This document shows positions 52,301 through 60,011 of a stretch of DNA of 60,472 bases, piece after piece (the stretch's first letter is position 1; the number at the start of each line of letters is the position of its first letter). Where the stretch lies: positions 1 through 60,472 of the forward strand of contig JASJDP010000035.1 in NCBI GenBank assembly GCA_030065095.1, written 5' to 3'. The translations under genes were made by a program, and so were the position numbers. The stretch comes from Rhodobacter sp. (GTDB lineage Bacteria > Pseudomonadota > Alphaproteobacteria > Rhodobacterales > Rhodobacteraceae). The notes under the pieces were generated by a model. That model made no database searches and had not been told where the DNA came from. It saw nothing but the letters and a program-made list of their open reading frames with translations.

Positions 52301-52534
52301 CTGAACCTGACCGCCGACCGGCGGGGGCCGGGCCTGCGCTGGTTCAACACCTTCTTCGTCGCCAGCGGGATCCTGGCCTTGCCGATGTTCGTCGGCCATG
52401 CGGTGCTGATCGTGCTGAAGAACCTGCTGGATGCGTTCGGCGTCCCCGATGCCCTGGGCCTTGCCTTGGTTCTGGTGCCCTTCTTCCTGGGCTTCGGCAT
52501 CGCTTATCGCAAGCTGTTCCGTGTCCTCGGATGA
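49352..52534 (+). CDS. Adenylation domain, three carrier domains and membrane acyltransferase in one protein
   Basis: A 1060-aa fusion. Residues 1-415 are an AMP-binding domain: IAFSSGTTGRPKAILL (79-94), QHYGLTEASR (221-230), TSDRGRIEDGWLFYEGRVDE and PLTATGKVKRAEL. It is about 80-100 residues short at its N-terminus, and the A4 region (TYSFGFGRAR) lacks the Asp that binds alpha-amino groups. Three near-identical carrier domains follow at 432-497, 521-586 and 611-676, each with YDLGGDSLSALT (Ser462, Ser551, Ser641), joined by Ala/Pro/Glu-rich linkers. From about 710 there are 8-10 membrane helices with HATRGVLVIWVVIVHW, resembling acyltransferase 3/OpgC proteins. The plan suggests activation of an acid, loading on three carriers and transfer by the membrane domain. 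It is flanked by a SyrP-like hydroxylase and an asparagine-synthase-like gene. Confidence 0.88.
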   Translation: MLTSGPIEVAAFEAANARAYLRAVFAAWDQGQCVMALPEGAGRKTVPGTKILGRESFAADPGWFEADLPAPTAEDRALIAFSSGTTGRPKAILLQHRALQDVVSRINTAMGIDGSIREYLGVPVTYSFGFGRARAVAAAGGAAFLPEHGFDPSEIGRMLAAGEINAVSAVPTLWRVLLANKDTIPAESARNLKWIEIGSQWMTGTEKLELRQLFPNAKIVQHYGLTEASRSTLLDVSEAAEDRLDSVGRAEGAVEISIDAEGRIRTRGPHVAEGLVSGAGVKPVTDDDGWLTTSDRGRIEDGWLFYEGRVDELINAGGLKIDPTAFEQAVNTVLGVPGAVAAGRLADDLRGEKVLVALRQDAGLDRDTVTGAIRAEAERIGLTGNGSFELREVAALPLTATGKVKRAELPALDDIGSQPSAKPAEPVKTGSKLEELQALWAELLGLEDVPTDKSFYDLGGDSLSALTAIMRMQSLGIDPDTARGIFEGKTIAEMAGEAAPAAAPAPAEAAPDPDPTPTSGKTAELQALWGEILGLEDVPTGKSFYDLGGDSLSALTAIMRMQSLGIDPDTARGIFEGKTIAEMAGDAAPAIPEPPPTETAQVPVPAPTSGKTAELQALWGEILGLEDVPTDKSFYDLGGDSLSALTTIMRMQSLGIDPDTARGIFEGKTIADLAGETAPAAAAPPPPAPPQPAAPVAAAPEPAPTLLASGLNLAKTVNAVHATRGVLVIWVVIVHWLPALLERLGDNATWIYGAFLPAWRFGTPGFAMVFGIGVGALGLYHYQSNRELFFKSSRLNTKLIVGGLLILVAARAMLMTVEGQWGDRLALSGLFYSVITYYALAMLTLPLLVRLLSVGPNRLLTIFGVAAASLLIHTVLFAAIGMTQPPALLEFFKLILTAKYGFFRMTFYVLIGVAIGYAFRRYHAQAGVIGQTAGYGLVLITLGGLGLYQAAPVSLRLSFNLPELWHLSIYAGVALLILAGFAWLNLTADRRGPGLRWFNTFFVASGILALPMFVGHAVLIVLKNLLDAFGVPDALGLALVLVPFFLGFGIAYRKLFRVLG
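50645..51379 (+). repeat. Three near-identical carrier-domain DNA repeats
   Basis: Units at 50645-50842, 50912-51109 and 51182-51379 encode the three carriers, with starts 267 and 270 bp apart. The segment from ATCATGCGGATGCAGTCG through the following CGACACCGC is the same in all three and covers 41 identical bases. Units 2 and 3 also share their upstream linker (CACCAGCGGCAAGACCGCCG). This points to recent internal duplication or gene conversion. Confidence 0.9.
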
Positions 52535-53952
52535 CCCCGGGGACATCTTTTCTGATCAGCCTGAACGCCCCTCTGGCGACCCCCGATATCCGGATCGGAC
52601 AGCTTGACTATCGCGGGCCGAAGGACGGGCTGACCGAAACCGCGGAGGGGGCCGAGATCTCCCTCAGCGAGGCCGGGGGCGCGTTCGGCAAGGTGGTCTA
52701 CCGGGCCGCCGACGACACCCTGGTGCTGTCCTCCGACATCACCGGCCAGCTGGCGCTGCGCTATGTCATCGACGGCACCGCGGTCCGGGTCGCCTCGCAC
52801 GATATCGCGCTGGCGCCCTATTGCGCCTTCGACCCGGACGGCGACAGCCTCGACCATGTCCGCCGCATCGGCTGGTCGGTGGGCAACGCCTCGCTGATCC
52901 AGGGGATCGAGGTCGCCCGCGGCGGCGAGACGGTCGAGATCGCCAACGGGGCCGCCACCGTCACACCGGCCCGCTTTCCCACCGGCCCGCAGCCGCTCGA
53001 GACCATGCTGGACTATTTCGGCCAGCGCCTGCCCGCCGGACCGGTCGAGGTCGAGATCTCGGCCGGGTTCGACAGCCGGGCCGCGCTGGCGGCCACGCTG
53101 GCCTGCAAACCGGCCACCGACATCCGGCTGTTCACCGAAGGCCCCGAAGACAGTCTCGATGTGCAGCTCGCCCGCAAGATCGCGGGCACGCTTGGCGTTC
53201 CGCTCGATCATCGCAATGGCAGCCACCCCACGACCGAGGCCTTTTTCCAGGCCTGGGACGCGGCCACCCTCGCCACTAACGGCCATATCGAGATCAATAT
53301 CCTCGCTTCGGCCGATCCCTCCGCACCGCCCCGGGTCTGTGGCGACGGCGGCGAGATCTATCGCGGCTATTACGACCGGTACCGGCCCTTCCAGCGGGTG
53401 CTGGGCGGGAAACCTGCGCACGGGATCGACAGGAAACTTGGCGACAGCGCCCGGGTTCGGGCCGCCATCAGCCGGCTGGCGGCGGATGGCCCGGACAGCG
53501 CGGTGATCGGCGACCGGTTCTATCTGGCCGAACGGTTCGGCATCTGGAACCAGAAGCTCGCCCGCTGGGCGACCGGGCGGATGAGCCCGTTCTTCTGCCG
53601 CGCCGCGATGTCGGATCTGGGCCATGGGCTGTCATGCCCGGTTCATGTCGCGCTGATCGAGCGCTATCTTCCGGACATGATGGACATCCCGATCAACGAC
53701 GAGCCCGCCCCGGCGCGCTACCGTCCCGGCTGGCTCAATGCCGCCCGGCTGGACGCCGCGATCCTGGCCGCCAAGCTGCGCCGTCGCCTGATCAGAAGCC
53801 CCGATCTGCAGACCTCGCGCCGCGCCTTCGTCGACACCGCACTGGCCGAGATGCCGGAAGGCCATCTGCACGGGCCCGCCACCACGTGGGCCGCGTATGG
53901 CGCCGAGCGCTTCCTGACCCTGTTCCGGGCCGCCGCCCGGGAGGGGAGCTGA
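52531..53952 (+). CDS. Asparagine-synthase-like amide ligase without glutaminase Cys
   Basis: A 473-aa protein overlapping the upstream fusion by ATGA. The C-terminal half is an asparagine synthetase-type ATP pyrophosphatase, with PP-loop EVEISAGFDSRAALA (SAGFDS at 177-182, normally SGGxDS) and RVCGDGGEIYRGYYDRY. The N-terminal half keeps strands similar to class II glutamine amidotransferases but begins MTPGTSF, so the catalytic Cys2 is missing. It therefore probably does not use glutamine. Related proteins join an amine or ammonia to a carboxyl group, as in amide or lactam formation. In this operon it may amidate the acyl group or a uronic acid. Function is inference. Confidence 0.78.
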   Translation: MTPGTSFLISLNAPLATPDIRIGQLDYRGPKDGLTETAEGAEISLSEAGGAFGKVVYRAADDTLVLSSDITGQLALRYVIDGTAVRVASHDIALAPYCAFDPDGDSLDHVRRIGWSVGNASLIQGIEVARGGETVEIANGAATVTPARFPTGPQPLETMLDYFGQRLPAGPVEVEISAGFDSRAALAATLACKPATDIRLFTEGPEDSLDVQLARKIAGTLGVPLDHRNGSHPTTEAFFQAWDAATLATNGHIEINILASADPSAPPRVCGDGGEIYRGYYDRYRPFQRVLGGKPAHGIDRKLGDSARVRAAISRLAADGPDSAVIGDRFYLAERFGIWNQKLARWATGRMSPFFCRAAMSDLGHGLSCPVHVALIERYLPDMMDIPINDEPAPARYRPGWLNAARLDAAILAAKLRRRLIRSPDLQTSRRAFVDTALAEMPEGHLHGPATTWAAYGAERFLTLFRAAAREGS

Positions 53953-56078
53953 TGGCCGGTATCGCGATCCGCGCCTACGCGCCGCTGGCAACAGTGGCCC
54001 CGGCAGGGGTCTGGTTCGAGGCTGTCGACCCGCAGGGCTTCGCACTCGAAACCCGCGCCCGCGCCGGCCTGACCTATGACCCGGCCTTTCACGAGCTGCA
54101 CTACACCTGGCAGGTGACCGGCCCGCCGAAACCCTATGAGGCACCGGTCAACATGGTCAGGCCCTGGAACAACATGCGGCTGGCCCACGGGCCGAAAGTG
54201 GCCCTGTTCTTCCCCGATCCCGGCGGCTACGAGGTGCGGCTGACCGCCCGCGATGCGCGCGGCACCGTCGCCGAGGCAGCCTACCGGATCGATATCGCCA
54301 GCCCGGAGAGCAGCTTTCCCGGCGTCTCGACATTGTGCGTGGCGTTCGACCCCGGCGAAAGCTGGGCCGAGGCGCCGGCGGGCGCGGTACGGCTGACCTC
54401 TTTCGCGGCGCTGGAAAAAGCCCTGGCCCGGGCCGCCGGGCCCACCCGCCTGCTGTTCCGGCGCGGCGAGACTTTCGAGCTCGAACAACTGCGCTTCGAC
54501 ACCGCCGCGGCCTATCATGTCGATGCCTGGGGGCAGGGGGCGGCGCCCGTCCTGCGCACCGCCTTTGGCCAACGCAGCCCCATCCTGCGGCTCACCAAGC
54601 GCGCGCAAGCGCGGCAGTTCACGGTGGCCAATCTCGAGTTTCGCGGCCATTGGAACCCGGTCACCGAAACCGGGATCGCCAGTGGCAGCCCGCTGGAATG
54701 GACCCCGTCGCGCCAGACCGCGCACTACACCGTCTGGAACAGCACCTTCCGCAATTACGGGCTGATCGACTTCCAGGTGAACAAGTCCGTGCCCGCGACC
54801 GTGCTGATCGGCAACTCCACGATCACCAGCTGGCAGAATTTCGGCACCCTGTTCCGCAGCGACATGGCCCGGTTGGGGCTGGCGGGCATGTGCATGGCCC
54901 AGCATCCCGAAGCGCTGCATGGCGGGATCGAGTCGCGGGCCCTGTCCAACCGGGGCGGGCCGGTGCGCATCACCAAGTGCCGCGATGCCTATATCGGCTG
55001 TTCCGACTTCTTTTCGCGCTCCGGCTGGTCGGGCCTGGCAGGCGAACTGGCCGACCAGCCCTGCCTGCGGCTGAACACGTCCGGCGAGCCGGGCAGCAGC
55101 TTCACGCTGGACCGGGTGGTCTGCGAAGGCGGCTATCACGTGGTCAACATGGCCGGGTCGAACCCGCGGGTGCCGGAACATCCCGGCAATTACGTGATCG
55201 ACAAGGCCCTGCTGGTCGCCACGGCCAAGACCATCGGCCCCTTCATCGCCAATGACTTCGGCGGCGTCACCGCGCGCAACGTGCTGGCGATCCGGCCCGA
55301 TGTCGTCAAGCGTCATCCCAACCGGTGGCTGGGCGGGATGCATGCCGACCCCGACAATCCAACCGCGGCCAACCTGGCCACGCCGGTGGCGCTTCATTCC
55401 TCGACCTTCCTCAACCTCGCCAGCGGGCGGCGCGAGCAAAAGGACCGCTGGACCGAGCTTTTCCCGGGCCATGAGGCGTTCCAGGACGTCACCATCGAGA
55501 ACACCCTGATGGCCGACGGAATAGAGACTGCAAAAGGGCTTTTCGACCTGTCCGAGAGCTTTTCCGGCATTCGACTGCGCTACCGCGGCATTCGCTACGG
55601 GTTCCGCAACCCGCGCGGTAAGCTGGAGCGGGCGATCGGACCGGGCCAGAGCCTGCTTGTGCCCTATGACCAGATCACGCGCGACATGGCAGGCGCGCCC
55701 GAAACCGGGCCGACCAATGCCCGCTACTGGCGCGAAACCGAGGCGACCGACCGTCAGCATGTGCTGACCGTTGCCGGGGTACGGCGCCCGCTCTATGCCG
55801 TTCTGGGCGCGATCGCGGTGCGTTTCGAAGACCGGGGCGTGGCGATCCAGAACCGGGGCAGGGACGTCTGGGAACCCGAAGCCAAATGGGTGCTGAAGCT
55901 TGACCGCACATCGCGCCTGCCCGAGATGGACACCCGCTTTGCCAGCCCCGAAAGGCTGCCCGTCCCGTTCCCCCGGGCGGATGTCCCCCGCGCCACGGCG
56001 GGGCGGATCGCGTTCGACGATTTCCTCGGACGGCCCCGCGGCCCGTCCGGCGCACAAGGGGCCCTGATCGCACGATGA
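53952..56078 (+). CDS. PKD-like plus parallel beta-helix protein
   Basis: A 708-aa protein overlapping the previous stop by TGATG. Residues about 1-120 look like a PKD/Ig domain (LFFPDPGGYEVRLTARDARG), followed at about 165 by a beta-helix with short repeated strands (LLFRRGETFELEQLRFDTAA, FTVANLEFRGHWNPVTETGI). GGYHVVNMAGSNPRVPEHPG falls late in the helix. There is no signal peptide or membrane anchor. Its architecture parallels the product at 19521-21500, which lies in a spike-like cassette. It may be a polysaccharide-binding or -modifying enzyme, or a spike shaft. It sits inside the operon for acyl chemistry, between the ligase-like gene and an acyltransferase. Confidence 0.75.
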   Translation: MAGIAIRAYAPLATVAPAGVWFEAVDPQGFALETRARAGLTYDPAFHELHYTWQVTGPPKPYEAPVNMVRPWNNMRLAHGPKVALFFPDPGGYEVRLTARDARGTVAEAAYRIDIASPESSFPGVSTLCVAFDPGESWAEAPAGAVRLTSFAALEKALARAAGPTRLLFRRGETFELEQLRFDTAAAYHVDAWGQGAAPVLRTAFGQRSPILRLTKRAQARQFTVANLEFRGHWNPVTETGIASGSPLEWTPSRQTAHYTVWNSTFRNYGLIDFQVNKSVPATVLIGNSTITSWQNFGTLFRSDMARLGLAGMCMAQHPEALHGGIESRALSNRGGPVRITKCRDAYIGCSDFFSRSGWSGLAGELADQPCLRLNTSGEPGSSFTLDRVVCEGGYHVVNMAGSNPRVPEHPGNYVIDKALLVATAKTIGPFIANDFGGVTARNVLAIRPDVVKRHPNRWLGGMHADPDNPTAANLATPVALHSSTFLNLASGRREQKDRWTELFPGHEAFQDVTIENTLMADGIETAKGLFDLSESFSGIRLRYRGIRYGFRNPRGKLERAIGPGQSLLVPYDQITRDMAGAPETGPTNARYWRETEATDRQHVLTVAGVRRPLYAVLGAIAVRFEDRGVAIQNRGRDVWEPEAKWVLKLDRTSRLPEMDTRFASPERLPVPFPRADVPRATAGRIAFDDFLGRPRGPSGAQGALIAR

Positions 56079-57175
56079 GCCGGACCGACGCCGCATCCGG
56101 GGCCGGGTTCGAGGCCTACAAGGCACGCGATCGGTTCGCCAACCTCGACGGGCTGCGCACGGTCTGCATCGGCGCGGTGCTCTGGCACCATGCCAATCCG
56201 CTGAACGACAGCACCTCGCCGATCTTCCAACGCGGCTTTCTGGGCGTCGATTTCTTCTTCGTTCTCAGCGGTTACCTGATCACCACGCTGCTGCTGCGCG
56301 AGGCCGAAAGCACGGGCCGGATCTCGCTGAAGAATTTCTACATGCGCCGCTTTCTCAGGATCGTGCCGGTCTATTTCTTCGTGGTCGGCGCGGTCTCGGC
56401 CTATTTCATCCTGGTCAAGGGCCAGACCCAGTATCTCGAACTGGTGCCGTACTATCTTCTGTTCCTGTCGAACTTCATCGAGGACGGCATCCCGCTTCTG
56501 GGCATCACCTGGTCGCTCTCGGTCGAAGAGCAATATTACCTGCTCTGGCCGCTTCTGCTGATCCTGCTGCCCTGGCGCTATATCCTGCCGTTCGGGCTGT
56601 TTCTGGTGTTTCTCAACGTCGCCGGCATCATGGGGCTGTTCGGCAGCGCCGGGCACGAGGTCGGACCGCTGACCCTGAAACTGCCGAACGCCACCTATGC
56701 GCCGATCATCATGGGCTCGCTGCTGGCCTACATGCTGCACCACCGCCGCTACTACAGGGCGCTGCAGACCGCCCTGGGAGGCCGCTGGACGGCGCTCTGG
56801 GGGTTTGGACTGCTGCTGATCCTGATGCATGCGCTGCCGCCCGACCTGCGGGGCCTGCCCAATCTGGCCATCCACCTGACCATGACCGCCATCCTGGCCG
56901 CGCTGATCCTCCGCGAAGACAGCGTCGGGCACGGGTTCTTCCAGACCCCGCTGATCGCGCGCATCGGCGTGGTCAGCTACGGCATCTACCTGTACCACCT
57001 GATCGCGCGCGACATCGTCTCCCGGGGCCTGTCCGCGGCCGACATCACCAGCGAATGGCCGCTGTTCCTCTTCTACAGCGTGCTGGCCTACCTGATCGCC
57101 GAGGGCAGCTTCCGCACGCTCGAAGCCTGGTTTCGCCGCTTCCGCCCCGGCTACGCCAAACCGCAGCCCGGCTAG
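56075..57175 (+). CDS. Acyltransferase 3 family membrane protein
   Basis: A 366-aa polytopic protein overlapping the previous gene by ATGA. It has the Acyl_transf_3 signature: LDGLRTVCIGAVLWHHANP at residues 24-42 (conserved Arg and His), then GFLGVDFFFVLSGYLITTLL and FYMRRFLRIVPVYF. The WSLSVEEQYYLLWP block is also typical, with about ten membrane helices. Such enzymes O-acylate exported polysaccharides or lipids, often from acyl-CoA. It shares no motif detail with the membrane part of the 49352 product beyond the general fold. Its TAG stop is shared with galE on the other strand (CTAG at 57172-57175). Confidence 0.93.
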   Translation: MSRTDAASGAGFEAYKARDRFANLDGLRTVCIGAVLWHHANPLNDSTSPIFQRGFLGVDFFFVLSGYLITTLLLREAESTGRISLKNFYMRRFLRIVPVYFFVVGAVSAYFILVKGQTQYLELVPYYLLFLSNFIEDGIPLLGITWSLSVEEQYYLLWPLLLILLPWRYILPFGLFLVFLNVAGIMGLFGSAGHEVGPLTLKLPNATYAPIIMGSLLAYMLHHRRYYRALQTALGGRWTALWGFGLLLILMHALPPDLRGLPNLAIHLTMTAILAALILREDSVGHGFFQTPLIARIGVVSYGIYLYHLIARDIVSRGLSAADITSEWPLFLFYSVLAYLIAEGSFRTLEAWFRRFRPGYAKPQPG

Positions 57176-58188
57176 CGGTTGCGCCCGCGCTGCCAGGCCC
57201 AGGCGTCCTGGCACATCTCGTCCAGACCGCGCCGGGCGCGCCACTTCAGCACCTGCTCGGCCAAGGACGGATCGGCCAGCGAGGTGGCAATATCGCCCGG
57301 CCGCCGGTCTGTGATCACATAAGGGATCTGCTGGCCGCTGGCGGTCTCGAAGGCGCGCACCATGTCCAGCACCGAATAGCCCTGGCCGGTGCCCACGTTG
57401 ATCGCGTGCACGCCGGGGCCCGCCGCGGTCAGGGCGAGGGCCGCCAGATGCGCCTCGGCCAGATCGACCACGTGGATGTAATCGCGCACGCCGGTGCCGT
57501 CGGGCGTGTCGTAGTCATCGCCGAAGACCGACAGTTTCTCGCGCCAGCCCACCGCAACTTGCGTGAGATAAGGCATCAGGTTGTTCGGCACGCCTTGCGG
57601 GGCCTCGCCGATCCGGGCCGACGGATGGGCGCCGGCCGGGTTGAAATAGCGTAGATTGACCGCCGCCAGGGCCGGATTGGCCCGGCCCCAGTCCTCGACG
57701 ATCTGTTCGACCATGCGTTTCGACTGGCCATAAGGGTTGGTCGGGCGCAGCGGGTGGCCTTCCGGGATCGGCACCTGCTCGGGGTCGCCATAGACCGTGG
57801 CGGAAGACGAAAAAACGAGCCTGTTGCAGCCTGTTTCGGCCATTTCGCGGAACAGCGTCACGCTGCCGCCGACATTGACCCGGTAGTAATCCAGCGGCTC
57901 GGCCACCGCTTCGCCCACGGCCTTGAGCCCGGCGAAATGGATCACCGCATCCGGCTTGAAGGCGGCCAGCGCGCGGCCCAGGGCCGGCCCGTCGGTGATA
58001 TCGAGCCGCTCGACCTCGGCGCCGCGCCCGACGATGGCGGCGACCCGGTCCGGCACGTCGTCCTCGGCATTGGCGAAACTGTCGATGATGAGAACCTCGA
58101 ACCCGGCCTCCAGCAACTCGACCGTGGTGTGGCTGCCGATATACCCGGCCCCGCCGGTGACCGCGATGCGTTTGCTTTGCTCCGTCAT
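57172..58188 (-). CDS. galE: UDP-glucose 4-epimerase
   Basis: A 338-aa extended SDR. IAVTGGAGYIGSHTTVELLE at 8-27 is the NAD-binding motif. VIHFAGLKAVGEAVAEPLDY follows, SSSATVYG with NPYGQSKRMVE supplies Ser, Tyr and Lys, and NLRYFNPAGAHPSARIGE is the GalE substrate block. It interconverts UDP-glucose and UDP-galactose. The start at 58188 (MTEQSKRI) is right before the Rossmann fold. It is convergent with the acyltransferase operon and 62 bp downstream of a sulfotransferase on the same strand. Confidence 0.95.
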   Translation of the reverse strand: MTEQSKRIAVTGGAGYIGSHTTVELLEAGFEVLIIDSFANAEDDVPDRVAAIVGRGAEVERLDITDGPALGRALAAFKPDAVIHFAGLKAVGEAVAEPLDYYRVNVGGSVTLFREMAETGCNRLVFSSSATVYGDPEQVPIPEGHPLRPTNPYGQSKRMVEQIVEDWGRANPALAAVNLRYFNPAGAHPSARIGEAPQGVPNNLMPYLTQVAVGWREKLSVFGDDYDTPDGTGVRDYIHVVDLAEAHLAALALTAAGPGVHAINVGTGQGYSVLDMVRAFETASGQQIPYVITDRRPGDIATSLADPSLAEQVLKWRARRGLDEMCQDAWAWQRGRNR

Positions 58189-58250
58189 GGCCTTAGGCCA
58201 TACCAGCCCCGCCGCGTAAGTCGAGACCCGAATGCGCCGGGCCGGCGATG

Positions 58251-58850
58251 TCAGTCCTGGCCGCCGAAGAGCCGCCACCAGAGCATTTTCAGCTTCTTCT
58301 TGCCGCGGGTGTTGGCCTTCGGCGCCCCGGTGCCGACCAGCGGCGCGCCCAGGAAGGGGCAGACCTTTTCGTAGGTCACCCCGTCCTCGAGCCGAAGATG
58401 CAGGTAATCGTCGGGCCGGTCGGCGAAATAGGCCGCCACCTCGGCATTGTGGGCCTCGTAGCGCGCGGTCCAGACCTCTTCATGGCCGACCGGACCGTCC
58501 GAGCCGTAGATCAGCCGATGGATGGCGTTCGGATGGCTCTGGAAGTCGTTCACCGCGCTGTTCAGCCAGGCGCTGGTATCGCGGGTGACATGGATGAATT
58601 TCGAGCCCGGGAAGGCGGCATCCAGTTCCTTGTAAAGCAGCGGCCAGGGCGTGTCCTTGGCGGCGTCGGCGCCGGCGGCCAGCTCCAGCGCCAGCGCCGT
58701 CACCTCGTCCCAGCTCAGGTCATCGCGATCGGCGAGGTGGCGAAAGGCGCTGTAGCTCAGCACGTCATAGCCAAGCTTGCTGAAAATCGTTCCCAGCGAG
58801 GTCGTCCCGGTTTTCTGGAACCCGACGCCAAATACCTTTGGCTGCGTCAC
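58251..58850 (-). CDS. Short P-loop sulfotransferase
   Basis: A 199-aa protein. FGVGFQKTGTTSLGTIFSKL is a PAPS loop (QKTGTTS) and FIHVTRDTSAWLNSAVNDF a 3'-phosphate motif, as in the short Sulfotransfer_4-type family. It is smaller than the other four sulfotransferases here. Its ATG overlaps the stop of the GT61 gene (ATGA 58847-58850), again pairing a sulfotransferase with a glycosyltransferase. It could also act on small molecules or lipids. Confidence 0.82.
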   Translation of the reverse strand: MTQPKVFGVGFQKTGTTSLGTIFSKLGYDVLSYSAFRHLADRDDLSWDEVTALALELAAGADAAKDTPWPLLYKELDAAFPGSKFIHVTRDTSAWLNSAVNDFQSHPNAIHRLIYGSDGPVGHEEVWTARYEAHNAEVAAYFADRPDDYLHLRLEDGVTYEKVCPFLGAPLVGTGAPKANTRGKKKLKMLWWRLFGGQD

Positions 58851-59887
58851 TGCACCCTCTCTTCCGCGTCACTCATCTCGAAGGCCCGATCCAGCGACAT
58901 AGGGTCGGCCTCGAACGGGTCCAGCGAGTACTTGATGAAATCCTTGTCCAGCCGGTAGGCGGGTCGGACATATTCCGGTTTCAGCCGGCCGCGCACACCG
59001 ATCCAGCGGGTGCCCACCTGATGGGCGATGACCCGGTAGACATCCGTCATGTGGCCGCAGGGCAGGATCTCGATCAACCGGCGGGGCCCCGCCCCGGGCG
59101 CACAGTAAAGCAGCGGGGCCAGACCGGCCCCGTGGATCGCGACGATCTCGTCGGCTTCGCGAAACAGCCGGATCTGATCGGCCGGGGGCAGCGTCTCGGG
59201 CAACAGCGTTTCGAACCCGCGGGCCACCAGAAGAGACTCTATTTCATCGAAATTCATCAATGTTCGGGTCTTTTCCCGCTTCAGGAACACCTTTTTCGGA
59301 AGCGGCGGCCCGTCCGATCTTTTCAGCAGGGCCGCAAGCGCGGCCTGCATCGTCGGCAGCCGGCTCCAGCCAAACCGCGCCGCCCGCAAGGCCTGCCATG
59401 GCGCCAGGGCGTAGCTCAGACCCTGGCCGTGGACCTCGGCATCGCTTTTCAACGTGTCGAGCCCGAATTCATGGGCGACCGTGACGATGTAGTCGGGAAT
59501 ATCGCCCGGCAGAATGGCCACGGCACGGGTGTGGTCCAGTCCGGCGGCGTCGGCAAGGCCGAAGACGATCGGCAGGTGGTTGTTCAGAAAATGCGCCCAG
59601 TTGGCGGGGCTGTTGGTGCGCAGATCGATGATCCAGCGATCTTCGGGCACGCTGACAGGTCGGCCATTGCTATTGACCAGCTTGCGCAGCCCGGTGCCTG
59701 TCCGCTCGGGGGCGGCGGCGATGGATCCGAACTGCCACTCGACATGGCCCGGGCGCAGGTCCTTCGCCGGAACAGCCAGAATTTCGCAATCCGGGCGGAT
59801 GCGATCGAAAAAGTAGCTCGCCGCCGTGACGATCGTCCCGGCCGGGATGGTCTGGGATGAAATAACCTGTTCTGGCAACGCAACCAC
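58847..59887 (-). CDS. GT61-family glycosyltransferase
   Basis: A 346-aa protein of the GT61 family (DUF563). NWAHFLNNHLPIVFGL (about 96-112) and VFLKREKTRTLMNFDEIESL (about 200-220) are typical. ADEIVAIHGAGLAPLLYCAPG, carrying HGAGL, is the family's donor-site motif. It probably transfers pentose or GlcNAc-type units in bacterial polysaccharides. The ATG at 59887 (MVALPEQ) fits the start of the fold. It is overlapped at its 3' end by the sulfotransferase. Upstream, the 184-bp gap (59888-60071) is AT-rich and holds a palindrome at 59996-60011. Confidence 0.87.
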   Translation of the reverse strand: MVALPEQVISSQTIPAGTIVTAASYFFDRIRPDCEILAVPAKDLRPGHVEWQFGSIAAAPERTGTGLRKLVNSNGRPVSVPEDRWIIDLRTNSPANWAHFLNNHLPIVFGLADAAGLDHTRAVAILPGDIPDYIVTVAHEFGLDTLKSDAEVHGQGLSYALAPWQALRAARFGWSRLPTMQAALAALLKRSDGPPLPKKVFLKREKTRTLMNFDEIESLLVARGFETLLPETLPPADQIRLFREADEIVAIHGAGLAPLLYCAPGAGPRRLIEILPCGHMTDVYRVIAHQVGTRWIGVRGRLKPEYVRPAYRLDKDFIKYSLDPFEADPMSLDRAFEMSDAEERVQ

Positions 59888-59995
59888 GGGACTAGTTTCT
59901 CTTGCTTCCGGGTATTACAGCAAACCTCTTCCGTGTTGATCCGACCCACCCAAGCAGGTCGGGAACTGTGGGACGGCAGCAACGGTGCGTTATAA

Positions 59996-60011
59996 CATAA
60001 TCCAAATTATG
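59996..60011. promoter_or_regulatory. AT-rich palindrome upstream of GT61
   Basis: CATAAT-CCAA-ATTATG is a perfect inverted repeat, 109-124 bp upstream of the GT61 ATG, in an AT-rich stretch unlike the surrounding high-GC DNA. It may be an operator or part of a promoter. Confidence 0.35.
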
